Below, one piece after another: positions 43,764 to 55,000 of a stretch of 64,000 nucleotides of DNA. Each line of letters opens with the position of its first letter. The stretch's first letter is position 1. Source of the DNA: Campylorhamphus procurvoides (taxonomy: Eukaryota > Chordata > Aves > Passeriformes > Dendrocolaptidae); contig WBMV01001015.1 in assembly GCA_013396655.1 (NCBI GenBank), positions 1,369,139 to 1,433,138 of the forward strand. Reading direction: 5' to 3'. A program made the position numbers and the translations under genes. The notes under the pieces were generated by a model, which was not told the origin of the DNA, ran no database searches, and was given only the letters and a program-made list of their open reading frames with translations.

Positions 43764-44339
43764 ACTCCGTGTGAACAAAGATGACTGGAACGCTCCAACT
43801 TGGAGAGCTGGGGTGTAAGCTGTGCCTGGCTGCATTGACTGCTGGCTTCCCCCTCACTGAATACGCTGGGTACAAACACGACTGAACTGGGCAGCATTAA
43901 AAAACTACAAGTTCCCATAGAGGTATAAAAAAGCTGTCGGGATGCCGAAATCAACACAATACCTAAACATCGTTTCTTTTAACTCCCGAATGCACTAGCC
44001 TAGGATTACTCGTGTTCATTTATATTCCTAAAGTGTCAAATGAGAACAATCATTTTATTCTTCTTTCATGGATCATTAATCTAAATTTAACTCCGTTTTG
44101 CAGTCTGCACACAGAATTAGTAACTGGAAGCTGCTTTGCATTTATCTGCTAGTGCTCGGTTTGTTCATCAAGGCAAACTTCCAGCCAAAACAAACAAGTG
44201 AAAAAAAAATCACTCACGATAAGCTGCTTTCTATTCTAATTTTTTTTTTTTAAAAAGGACAAAAAAAATTCCAAACCTGAGAAGAACGTAAAGCAAATGG
44301 TTACCTCACGCTGCAGAAATGCAAGTTTTTAATAGTCCA
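43764..44339 (-). other. flank between repeat copy B and the CpG island
   Basis: AT-rich non-coding sequence with A and T homopolymer runs at 44201-44209 and 44240-44256. Two minus-strand splice-donor candidates are present: GAG|GTAACC at 44305/44304 and ATC|GTGAGT at 44218/44217. Either could end a first exon that starts in the island. Confidence 0.45.
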
Positions 44340-44455
44340 TGCTCCGGCAGCCCCTGGGAATCGGCGGCGGCGGCGGCGGCGGGGATGACTCCAGCATCCA
44401 CCGTGCTCTCGGCAGCTTTGACTGCGCGGCCGGGACCGCAGGCTCAGCCTCCCCC
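44305..44455 (-). other. NCALD: candidate non-coding first exon (NCALD alternative promoter)
   Basis: If transcription starts just downstream of the CRE and runs on the minus strand, the first exon would contain the CGG run (CCG on the transcript) and could end at the donor GAG|GTAACC at 44305/44304. This would supply the 5' UTR that must precede the acceptor at 4695, giving an intron of about 39.6 kb. The donor is imperfect (C in place of G at +5), no TATA box is present, and both start and end are guesses. The link to NCALD is position and strand logic only. Confidence 0.35.
44362..44382 (+). repeat. (CGG)7 trinucleotide repeat
   Basis: Seven uninterrupted CGG units in the CpG island. Such runs are common in 5' UTRs of CpG-island genes and can vary in length. 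On the minus-strand transcript it would read CCG. Confidence 0.92.
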
Positions 44456-44463
44456 TGACGTCA
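44456..44463. promoter_or_regulatory. consensus CRE (TGACGTCA)
   Basis: A perfect 8-bp palindromic cAMP-response element, the site of CREB/ATF factors, followed 7 bases later by a half site (CGTCA, 44471-44475). In the CpG island this is a likely functional site; it would tie the promoter to calcium/cAMP signalling, which suits a neuronal gene. Function is inferred from motif and setting. Confidence 0.75.
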
Positions 44464-44501
44464 AGGCGGCCGTCACATGGCCAGCCGCAAGCCCAGGGAG
44501 C

Positions 44502-44520
44502 ATTGGTTGTCCTGGCAACC
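44502..44520 (-). promoter_or_regulatory. inverted CCAAT box fused to RFX X-box-like palindrome
   Basis: ATTGG (44502-44506, CCAAT on the minus strand) overlaps GGTTGTCCTGGCAACC (44505-44520), which differs by little from the X-box GTTGCCATGGCAAC bound by RFX factors. CRE, CCAAT (NF-Y) and X-box elements placed close together often act as one unit. Here they are 38 bp apart or closer and lie upstream of the proposed minus-strand start. Confidence 0.6.
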
Positions 44521-44710
44521 CCAGCACTGCTCCGAAATTATTTCAATAGGTCATCTGTCACACTGCGCGCACGCTGGAGCCATCGCGGGCGCCCGGACAA
44601 CCCAAACACCGCGGGCTTGCTGGGGCTGGCTGCGCCGGGGGGCTGGTCCCATCGCCTTAGGACGTCCCTTAACCCTGTCCCTGTAAGAAAACGCTTCGCT
44701 CTTCCTCATT

Positions 44711-45794
44711 CTCCTGCATCCCCAACCTGCAGCGCAGAAACACCCCGTTATACCCTTGGTTTGCCCAAGCAAAGGGGCTCGAGTGCTGCTCTCCAAGAGT
44801 GCTGGGGCACCTCAGGGACATGCAGCTGAATGCTGCGCTGAGTTAGCTAAAATTAGGGTCTTTCTAAATGACACACAGCTGAAGTTTTATTCATAGGCAC
44901 AGAGACACATTCTTGGTGACCAACAGCTCTGCCCAGGTTTGGGGTGAGGCAGCAGCGGTCCTTGCTGAAGAGACACGGGCAGCAGCTATGCAGGGCTATG
45001 GGCTGGTCCCCAGAGCAGCCTGGCCAGCTTGGCTTCATGTCCCTGAGCCTCAGGATCTGGTCCCTCTGCTAGCCTGCCCATGATGCTCCTCTAGCTGCTC
45101 CCGGCAAAACATTCTGAGAAGGGCAACAAAGCAGTGTCTATTTCCACCTGGTTCTGACTCACCTCTGCAGCTTTATCCTACCGGAAGAGACACAATGACA
45201 GTGCCTCTGATTTCCTTATAACTCTAGCTAAAATCCATTCCGTCCTCAAAATTTCCTTTTTTTTCCTCTCTGCACTTTGACTTACCAGAGCCCCACAACA
45301 CATGCATACAAGCATACAAGGGTAGGACACAGAAGATGCTGGAAAAGGGAAAGACTTTGACCTGCAAGAAGCAGGGAGGATAGAAGAAGAGGTGTCAGCA
45401 ACATGAAAATATTCCTGTGCTCATCTGAGTCAGTGATGGTTACTGACTGGTTCCCAGGATATGAAGTACCAGGAACCAATTTCAATAGGTGACTCTGGTG
45501 ATGGTGGAAGCAGATGTAAAACGGGATGGAATCTGTAAATTCCAACACTGGAGCATATTCAGTCAAAGTTGGCTTTGGACTCTTTATAGCAGGGGAAGAG
45601 AAAATATTAGAAATTAAAATATAACTTGAGATGGGGCATAAAAGAGTTCTAAGGAGGTATCCCCCATATCCAAGGCAGTGGGAAGATGGAGGGTACAGGG
45701 GAGTGGTGGGCATGGGAGGGCAACTGAGTTCCATTGCCTTTCTCTACATCTCTCTACCAAATGTGAGAGCAGCAGGTATTTGGGATATTTAGCT
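44711..45794. other. upstream flank without genes
   Basis: Non-coding flank between the CpG island and the CR1 cluster. The 150-codon minus-strand open frame at 45282-45734 is Leu/Ser/Pro-rich without any family motif and was not called as a gene. Confidence 0.5.
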
Positions 45795-46826
45795 CAACAT
45801 CCTGTCTGGATGATGGACTGAGAACTGTCTGAACAGCAGAGCTCAGAGGGTTGTGATCAATGGCACAGGGTCTAGCTGGAGGCCTGTAGCTCGTGGTGTT
45901 CCCCGAGGATTGGTATTGGGTCCAGTATTGTCTAACTTCTCCATCAATAACCTGGATAAAGGGACAGATGCCTCACCAGCAAGTTTGCTGATGATACAAA
46001 GCTGAAAGGAGCGGCTGATACCCCAGAGTGCTGTACTGCTATTTAGAAGGACCTTGACAGGATGGAGAGATGGGCAGAGCTGAACCTTGTGAAGTTCAAC
46101 TAAGACAAGTACAGGGTTCTGCACCTGGGGAGGAATAACCCCATACATAAGCACAGGCTGGAGTCTGACCTGTTGGGAGCAGGTCTGTGGAGAAGGACTG
46201 GGGGGTTCTAGTGGAAAACAAGCTGCTCATGAGCCATCAGTGCCCTTGTGGCCAAGAAGGCCAAGGCTATCCTGGGGTGATCCTGCTCCTCTACTCAGCC
46301 CTAGTGAGGCTGCATCTGGAGTGCTATGTCCAGTTCTAGTGTCCTCAGTGCAAGAGAGACATGGAGCTTCTGGAGCAGGTCCAGTGAAGGGATACAAAGA
46401 TGATCAGGGGACTGGAGCACTTCAGTTATGAGGAAAGGCTGAGGGAGCTGGGCCCATTTACCCTGGAGAAAGGGAGTCTGAGAGGGCTGTATACTCAGTG
46501 TATACAAGTATCTGAAGGAAGGGTGTCAGGAGGATGGAACCAGGCTCTTCTTGGTGCTGAACAATGGGATGAGAGGCAATGAGAAGAAAGTGATGTACAG
46601 GAAGCCCCCCTGATTATGAGGAATAACTTCTTTACTGTGAGAACAACAGAGAACTGGAATAGGCTGCCCTGAGAGGTTATGGAGTCTCCTTCTCTGGAGA
46701 TACTCAAAAGCCATCTTGACACAGTCCTGAGTAATGTGCTCTGGGGGAACCTGCTTGAGCAGGGAGGTTGGACTAGATGATCTCCACTGGTCTCTTCCAA
46801 CCTGACCTATTCTGTGACTCTGTAAT
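45795..46826 (+). mobile_element. CR1 retrotransposon, 5'-truncated, inactive
   Basis: About 1.0 kb of CR1 from the reverse-transcriptase palm domain to the 3' end. It starts at GAGCTCAGAGGGTTGTGATC and shows the RT catalytic FADD (TTTGCTGATGAT, 45984-45995). In that frame there are stops at 46044-46046 and 46101-46103. Downstream come the C-terminal CR1 blocks and the 3' end with GGTTGGACTAGATGATC and CTTCCAACCTGACC, closing with the octamer-like ATTCTGTGACTCTGT. CR1 is the main LINE of birds. This copy is dead: 5' truncated, with stops and frameshifts. Confidence 0.95.
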
Positions 46827-47522
46827 CAACAATGGTCAGTGCTGGTTTATGCAGCATTTAGTTAGAAGTGCATCTTTATGCAGCACAGCTTACAAACCAC
46901 CTCTCCAGCACTGATGCTGTGCTGGGGCTTTCCAGGGCAGTTGGTATTAGAGGGCAAAGCCCTCTAAAATCCTCAGCTGCTTCTCAGATCCTAGTGCAAA
47001 GTAGTGATGAGGGCTCGAAGAGTCATAACAATAGAATAAGGCAGCCCCCACTGTCTAAAATTCATGTCTTATATATTCACAATTAGCTGTGAAACCTGTG
47101 GCTGTTTAACAGAACAAGAATAATGTGATGAATTTACAAAAAACGCTGATTACTACATGTGTTCCACATAATCCCACATATTAATCCAATATAGAAGGCT
47201 TAAACTTCATGTCAACACCCACCAATAAAATTGTATCATAACATACAGATGTATTTTTTCACTTAATGGCAATGTTTGTACAATACTACACAAAGTTTGG
47301 GTTTGAAGTTTAAAAATATATCCCTCAACACTGCATAGTGCGTTCCTTTTGTTGATATGATAAAAATGTGTGCACCTGTGAGAGATTTTAATGTTTTTGA
47401 TTCTTATAAAAGTCCTTTCATAAAAGTGCACAGTACAACACATTTTAATGGTCACAAAACATTTCAATAGCCATTTTGCTGATGCCTTAAAGGGGTGACA
47501 GAGATGGCTAGGGAGGGTCATT
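46827..47522. other. spacer between CR1 copies
   Basis: AT-rich non-coding DNA of about 0.7 kb between two CR1 copies in opposite orientation. Nothing recognisable is seen. Confidence 0.55.
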
Positions 47523-47745
47523 GAATCATAGAATGGTTCAGCTTGGAAGGGACCTTAAAAATCATGTACTCTCAATCCCCTTAGCAGGAAGACCTTCCAC
47601 TAGACGAGGTCGCTACATCCACTCCATCTGCCTTGTAGCCCCCCTAAGGTACTGGAAGGCTGCTCTAAGATCTCCCTAGAACCTTCTCTTCTCCAGGCTG
47701 AACAACCCAGTTCTCATGGCCCCCTGGGGGCCTGCTCCACTCCCA
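47523..47745 (-). mobile_element. CR1 fragment, minus strand
   Basis: Begins with the reverse complement of the CR1 terminus (GAATCATAGAATGG), followed by the complement of the AAGGTCCCTTCCAA block (CTTGGAAGGGACCTTAAAA), then AGACCTTCCACTAGACGAGG and, after an apparent internal deletion, TTCTCTTCTCCAGGCTGAACAACCCAG, which is the antisense of the conserved LFSLEK region. The high-coordinate border is approximate. Confidence 0.88.
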
Positions 47746-48414
47746 TGTAAGTCTGGCCTCCACACCTACAGACATGGGTGTGCAGACCACCTTCATTCTC
47801 CAGCGTAAAAATAACCCTTTCACTCACCCTTACAGGATATTTCTGCTGCAGGACAAGAACTTGAAGGAGTTTTTAAACCATGCATGTTATTTATAGGGGC
47901 ATACTAGTTATATACTGAGATGGTTATAATTTTCATCCAGTTGAAAGATGCTAAGTGGAAAAAAATGACCAGTGCTCTGAATAACATCTGATAATGGCAG
48001 TGTAAATTTGGATGGTCCCAGTTCTCATGGCTTGGCAGAGGTTTCCATGCACCTCCCCAGTGATGGAGGCTGGGGATGGCTCTTCCACAGGGATATTTTT
48101 TGGTATTTCTGACCAAAATACCTACTTCTTCCCAGCATTTGCTGTAACTCTCAAAGATTTCCAGGACTTGGATCAAGGCAAATCTTACACCATGCAGAAA
48201 GATGCAGAAATGAAAGCCATGGCATCTGTCTGCTCAGGGAGCCAAAGTATCCTGCTAGAATGGCAGAAAAACCTATATTCCCTGAAAGAGTTAACTTTTC
48301 TATGGTAAAACCTCCAGCATCAAAACAGTTTCCTCTGTAGTTTCAATCAACCAAGTGAGCTCAAAGCAATGAAACATGAGTACTGACTGGAAAAATGCAA
48401 AAATGATATTTTAT
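47746..48414. other. spacer between CR1 copies
   Basis: Non-coding. It has short open frames on both strands with no recognisable product; the far end may contain further decayed CR1 sequence before the clear homology begins. Confidence 0.5.
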
Positions 48415-49088
48415 ATGGAGAAGGACCTGGGAGTCCTTGATAAAAAATCTCAACATGAACTATGCACTTGCAGCCCAGAAAGTGTCAACATGTCCTAGGC
48501 TGCATCAAAAGCCGCTTGAACAGCAGGTCGAGGGAGGTGATTCTCCCCCTCTATTCTGCTCTTGTGAGACCCCGTCTGGAGAACTGTATACAGTTCTGGG
48601 GTCCCCAACATAAGAAGGACATGGAACTGTTGGATCAAGTCCAGAGGAGGGCCAAGAACTTCATAAGAAGACTGAAGCATCTGCCCTATGAAGACAGGAT
48701 GAGAAAGTTGGATCTGTTCAGCCTGGAGAAGAGAAGGTTGTGTGGAGACCTCATAGCAACCTTCCAGTATCTGAAGGGTGACTACAGAGAAGCCAGAGAG
48801 GGACTCTTTGTCAGGAACTGTAGTGATATGACAAGGAGTAATGGGTACAAACTGAAAGAGGAGAAATTTAGACTGGATATTAGGAAATTCTTTACTGTGA
48901 GGGTGGTGAGACACTGGAATAGGTTTTCCAGGGAGGTTGTGGATGCCCCAAACCTGGTGATGTTCAAGTCCAGGTTGGATGGGACCTTGAGTAACCTGGT
49001 CTAGTGGGAGGTATTCCTTCCCATGGCAGAGGGGGTTGAGACTAGATGATCTTTGGGGTCCCTTCCAACCCTTAACAATTTATGATTT
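48415..49088 (+). mobile_element. CR1 retrotransposon 3' part, relatively young copy
   Basis: Starts in the ORF2 region at GAGAAGGACCTGGGAGTCCT and runs to a complete 3' end: CTGGTCTAGTGGGAGG, GACTAGATGATCTTTGGGGTC, CCCTTCCAACCC and terminal ATTTATGATT. Compared with the other copies it is better preserved. The element is cut off at its 5' side and cannot move by itself. Confidence 0.95.
48462..49004 (+). pseudogene. CR1 ORF2 C-terminal remnant (180-codon open stretch)
   Basis: This is the C-terminal end of the CR1 endonuclease/reverse-transcriptase polyprotein, downstream of the RT catalytic core. Typical blocks are SRSREVILPLYSALVRPRLE, then LFSLEKRRLCGDLI and KFFTVRVVRHWNRF, ending with LDGTLSNLV at the natural stop. 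The first ATG at 48462 is not a true start: the in-frame ORF2 residues before it (NMNYALAAQK) lie in a different phase, and the frame shifts at about 48488-48500, so only the part from VLGCIK on is genuine. It has no promoter or start of its own. Confidence 0.9.
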
Positions 49089-52000
49089 AAAAGCTGAAGT
49101 CTGCTGAGAAACAAATGCATTGGATCCTTCTGGGACCACGATACAAAGGCACTCCTTCCACTACAAGAACACAATGCCTCGTGGGGGAAGGTTTCTGACC
49201 TGCATTTGGGACCACCTCTGTCCCTCCCACCTCTCCAAGTCTGGGGCCCAGGGAGGGCAGTACTAGGGAACATGGATTGGCTCCCTCTTCCTTAGAAGAG
49301 GACTGCCAGAACTTCACTGACCACAGTATAGTGTATTATATGTATCATAATATACACATAGATATCTCTAATACCTAAACCTATAACATGCTTGTATCAG
49401 GACCTATGTTACACAAAAATACAGTTCTGCAAGGTAGGACACAACCCAGCTTTTCCTCCTGCACTTCTTCTGGCTCTACAGAGCTAACAATAGATAACAT
49501 TTGTTTGCCCATAAAATGGAAGACACACAGGGAGCAGAAACTCTATATGGGTTGATCTTTGAACCCACAAGACTAGATCTTCCCTGGCGTCAATCCTCAC
49601 TCTCAGGAAGAAGCCACATCCATGCAAGCAGCTGAGAATCTACTCTTGGCTTTCCTCTTACCAAAACACCACTTAGAAAATGTTTAATCTTGAAATCTTC
49701 CCTCAAATATCCATGACTTTTTACTGTTTTTAAAAATAGAAGGAAGGAAAAAGGCAACTCGGCATGATTTTATTGTAATAAATATATATATATAAAGAAC
49801 AAACCACATGTGTTTTGCTGGCCTCTGCAGCTTGCTATTTTAAAGAGTGGCTAATGTTTCCATTGGCATCAGTTACATAGATAAAAAAGAGACAGAAACA
49901 GGGCTCAGCAAAGTTGTCATGTTGACTTTTGTTCTTGTAGAAAACAACATGGAAAAAAACCCACAGGAAAAGACATTTTAGTTTTGATACAGCTGACATG
50001 GCACTACCAGCACAGGGGGGTTTGAAACAAAAACAAGAAGAGAAGGTGGTTTAGCCCACCCTGTTGACTGATGGTGGGCCAGTGAAAGAGTTATTGTTTG
50101 AGTCAAATCAGGTGGAAGATGGTTTCCCAGGAATGTAGCACTGTAAGAAGATCCTATGCTCTCCATATATCTGTCATGGCTCTTTGCTGCCACTAATTCC
50201 TGCTCCCACAGAGGATGAATGATTCTGCTTTCCGAAGCAATAATTTTTGTTTCCTGTACAGCACCAGCAGCTTTGGGAATGCCCCCGGCTCCCTTCCTAG
50301 CAGTGAGAAGAGACACCAGACTGAAGCTCTGGGAGGGTGTAAGCATCAGCAGCGAGGACCTGTTCCCAACCAAAGACCTCTGATGGGTGCTGCTGAGGGA
50401 TGGAGAAGAGCTCTTGCAGTGTGACTTGCCTTTTTGTGATTTATTTTGTAGAAAGGATCACTTGGTCTGCAACAACTTATATTTGAGACTAAATAATGTC
50501 ATAATCTGTCCTTAGGCATCATTGTATTGATTTTGTTCCTACTAAGATATGCAATGCCTTCTTACATGATCTTTAAAACTTTTGCTTGCACCTGCTATCT
50601 CACAGGAACTGATCACTTACATGGCTTGTGCATCCCTCCTGCGCCTTATCCCCTCTACCAATGTCTTTACATCCTCTCCTTTCTCTACTCATGTTCCTGG
50701 TTTTCCTTTGCAATGCCCTCACCTTCTAACTTGTTGGTTAGATGTGAAAAGCGTCTTGAACTCTGAGTAAGATGAAACTCACTTTTTGCCACCTTGCACA
50801 TCTTCCAGGACTACATCTAGTCCAGCAGCTAAAAGGAGCCAAGACTCATCCCCTGGCCCAGAGACCAGGTCACAGCACCACTGGAGCCTGCAGCAATTAG
50901 ACTCTCCCCCAGGAGGATGACCTTATTCCTTTCACACTTGTGAAGGACTTCAAGCCTGTGCTGGCCCCCAAACCACAGCCAGGAGAGTGAGAGGAGTTGA
51001 GGTTGGCCACCATGACAAACATTTAGCCTCTAAGCAGTAGCAAGCATGTGGGAGTAGAATCACCCTTGCAGGAATCCCACCTCACTGGCACAGAAACATC
51101 AGGAGACAAGCTCAAAACCTGAAGAGACTAGATAAAACCCAAAATATTCTTAGTGGAAAAAAAATCCCATAATCGAGCAACCACAGTCAGTGCCTCATAA
51201 GGGACCAGCCAGAAGACTAATTTTGCTTCTGAATGTGGATGCTTTCCATCAGTTGATGCACTTGAGTTGTATGCACTTATCTGGGAGTCAAACTTAAAGA
51301 AAACAGGGAAAAGTAATTTGGATCAAACAAGAATGGATTACTTGGTAACATGCAGGGGAAAAAGTGTGCTTTGGATCAAAGAAAGCTTTTAGAGCATTTT
51401 TAAAACAAACAAAGCATATTTGGAAACAAAGGTATTCATCTGTAGTGGGACTTCAGCAAAGACCTGTGTGGGCAGGAGGGGCCACCATTGCTTGTCCTGC
51501 TGGTGGTCACCCTCCCTCATCCTTGGGGACTGTTTGGCTAAGAAGCACAGACTCTCCCTCTCCTCTCAAACTCTGATATTTTTTATGGTTTAACCTAACC
51601 TGGCTCATTTGGACTGAATTTGCTGATTGCTTCCAGTGCCCCGAAGGAACACTTTCTGGAGAACAATTGATGTACCAATTTTTCATCCAGACTGAAATAA
51701 TATTTCAGGTAATGAATTACCTCCTGAGCCCTCTCACCAGGATCTCTGTGGTCTCACAATAACATTTTCTAATTGTCTGGCTCTTCTGTGTCTCCTCCTT
51801 ACTGTGTGAAAGTCACATCTGAGCTGCAGAGATATTAAGATCCTCACCCAAAGTCATCTAAGCACATGGATAACCTTACGCTGGCTGGGATGTTACACGT
51901 GTGCTTAAGTATTTGCTGGATGAGAGCCCAAGTGCCTGACAGCATTGTGGAAACCAACCGTGCACACAGTGATAGTGAGTGCAGAAAAAACAAAGAAATG

Positions 52001-55000
52001 AGATAGAAATACCCTTTTGCTCCCAAAGAAATCTTTCTCCAATAAGGAGAAAGAAACAGAAATCAGTAACCGGAATTCAGTCATATGTATTTTAGTCCCA
52101 CCTATATAAAAAAGGAGCCTTTCCAGTTTTTCAAAAACTCTTTGCAGTGTTAATCACATTTGGCAAATTTCAACTGGTTTTGCTTTTCCTTTATTTCTCT
52201 TTTCTCATGCTTTCCCTCCCTCCTTTTAATCCCCCTTTCCTTGAGTTGCTGCTACCCACTTCTGTGCAGTTTATCTAATCTGAGTAGCTGCTAGTATTTA
52301 ATTTGTAATAGCAAATCACCAGCCTGCAGTCTCACATGGAAAGCATATATCACACTCCTGTTAAATACACCAGTGTGTGAATAGCCTGATTTATAAAAAA
52401 CTGAATTTCAGCACACCTTTGGTATTTCACTGCCCACTCTCAGGAACCAGAGTGTGACATTACCCTTCCTTCGTGGAGACACAGCACTCCCCATGGCCAG
52501 CTCCCTCCTCACCCAGCCCCCGGCTACCACTCAGGCATTATCTGTCTACAGGGAAAATCTCACCTGGGTTGAATTGGGACACAATAAACAACTCACTCTG
52601 CTTGAATTCTCTGCCAGTCCTGATCGGGACATCTCCGTGTCCTTCACAATCACCCAGTGCCTCCCCAGCAGCAGCTAATCTCTGCTCCTAAAACTAGATG
52701 GGTAAAGTCTAAATCACCATCTTTGCCTGGCTTTTTGTCAGTGAGCAGGCAGGGTTCAGAGTGGAATGAGAGGTCGGTTCCGAAGAATGCTCTGGAGTTT
52801 TGCTCTCGGGAATGGAACTCACTGTCCTTGCACACATTGTTATGCAGCATCTCTGGCAGGCACTTCCTTAACTTGCCCCTCTACAGATAATACAGGAAGG
52901 TTTCCTAGTATCAGTAGCTGCTGAAAAGATAGGAATGAAAGCATTTTTGGCATCTGTTTTCTGGCTTACACAGAGCATCTTTGCCCTTTCCTTGATCACT
53001 ACACTTTTCCCCTTTCTCCTTTTGATACCCCAAAGGTAAGTGGTGATAAATTTGTCATACATTTCCTAAACACAGGAGTAGGAGCCAGAGAGGCTATCAT
53101 GCTGGAACGTGGACTATCCCTGCTGCTGCAGCACCCACTCTGCCCAAGCTGAGAGGAAGAACCCAGTTGTGCCTGAGCAGCAGTTCTGGCAGCAGCGGCC
53201 AACTGCATCCCTCTGACATTCCATTTCTCACTTTTGCCTTTTCCAGCACCTGCTGCCAGCACATGCCTGTGTCCCTGACCTTGCTGTGAGAAGGATGGAT
53301 GTGTGGATGTTGTTTAGGCACATACCTGCAGTGCAAGCTTGCAGCAATTGCCCAAAGGCAAGCACACAAATTGATTTCATATCACAGGCTCTGAAGCACT
53401 GGCACAGACTGGCACTGCAACAAGAGGAGGGCACAGAGCAGTGGTAGTGATTACAGCATGGTCAGGCATCTGTGGCAGCAACAAAACCAAAAGATGTCAA
53501 TCTCTGAGGAGAGGAGAGCAAAACAGCCTCTCTCTAGTCATCCTTCACACCTTCCCCACAGAGGATGACAAACATGGAGCGTGTCACAACTCTGGACACT
53601 AAGCCAAATGCTTTAGACATTTTCAGGCTCCAAGTCTGTGCTTTGCATCTATCCTGAAATCAGACCTGGTTTTATGGCCTGCTCTCCCATAAAAGCAATC
53701 CTGCATGTAAGTCAGCTCCATGACTAGATCCCACGGATAAACAGGCAGACGTGCTGGCTGTGCTCTGAGCCTGGCAGGGCTTATGTGAACCAGAATGTAA
53801 AGGCAGATTCCCACAAATCAACACAATAAGTGTTTCTGTTGACTTAGTTGACCCCGTGGATATGTGTACATGGTGTTTTGCAGGCAGGTATGAGCTCGCT
53901 CTGCCCCTGTTTTGAATTGACTGGAAACCGCATGAATATGGTTTACATGGAAAAAAAATCCACCAAAACCAAGCGAAGAAGGTAGCCACACAGACAATGG
54001 TTGCTCTAGAGCACAAGTGAGACAAAGTCAACAACTGCCTGCCAGAAACACATAGAAAAATCTCAAGAATCAAAAAAAAAAACTAAGAACAGCCAAATTC
54101 TGTAAGATCCAGTTACCAATACTGCTGCATTTACTGCTCTCATCTGTCTTTAACAGGAACTAAGAACTATGTAATCCTTTGAGTAAAGGGCCTCATTGCA
54201 TGAAGTACCTTCCTGTCCTTTGTAGAGATGACCCTATCCAGCCACAACAGATGTCCCTGAATTCCTCATAGGGAGTGAAAACGAAGGCTGTTTTCCCACG
54301 TTATCTCCGAGTGGGATAACGCAAGCCACCCAGCTATGCTAAATCCCAGCAACCAAACTCATCAAAACAAAACAAACCGGAACAAACGCAAAGCTGTCAC
54401 TGTAACAAGAGGGACACGACTTCAGCAAGCTGGATGACAAGCCACGGCTGGACACTTCAGATCCAGCCCTCGCCTCCGTTGTCTCACCAGTGTTATTGTC
54501 AAGGACAGCATTTTCCAGCTTATGTACCCTGTTTTTTATTTCAGGAGGTGAATGTAACCCAGCTGTTTGAGAATGACTTCTAGGCTATAAATGCATTAAT
54601 CTTTTTAAGAAGATGCAAAGAGAAGACAAAAATGCACAGATACAAGAACCTCTGTTCCTGACTCACTGAGTCTGAGCACTGCTGTCACCCAGTCCTTTTC
54701 ATCCACTCTCCCCAGGTGGTCACAGGCCCTCCAGGGGATCAAGTGGCACCTGTTCACTGCAGGCTGCTCCTTTGCAGCTTCTCTCTTTCCCTGCCCTGGT
54801 CCCTGGAGCCTCATCATGGGGTCAGAAAACAAAGCCCTGTGCTCTCCAGGGCTATGCAAGGTGTTACAGCTTCATATTTTATATGCTTCAGGAAGGTTCA
54901 AGTAGGAGAGTGTCTTTTTATTAATGTTGAATTTTATGAACTGTTACCTGAAACCAGTGAAAAAGGCATGAAAAATTTTGAAATGCATTAAGAGCTGCCC

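Larger units (their letters stand above)
44340..44710. promoter_or_regulatory. CpG island, probable promoter
   Basis: This is the only clearly CpG-dense block in the window: GCGGCC, CGCGGCC, TGCGCGCACG and CGCGGGCGCCCGG motifs lie within about 370 bases, while the surroundings are AT-rich and CpG-poor. CpG islands of this kind usually mark vertebrate promoters active in the germ line. Order from low to high coordinate: CGG run, CRE, half CRE (CGTCA at 44471-44475), inverted CCAAT, X-box-like element, NRF1-like GC-rich patch (44563-44573). CCAAT reads in the minus direction. Target gene is inferred to be NCALD. Confidence 0.75.

Noticed and set aside
44319..44549. Plus-strand open frame with a poly-Ala run
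   Set aside because: The Ala run is only the translation of the CGG repeat in the CpG island; the frame crosses the CRE and X-box and has no homology.
45282..45734. 150-codon open frame, minus strand
   Set aside because: Low-complexity Leu/Ser/Pro sequence without domain, signal peptide logic or exon borders.
48462..48490. The ATG at 48462 as a true start of a protein
   Set aside because: The residues before the frameshift near 48490 belong to CR1 ORF2 in another phase, so this ATG is accidental.
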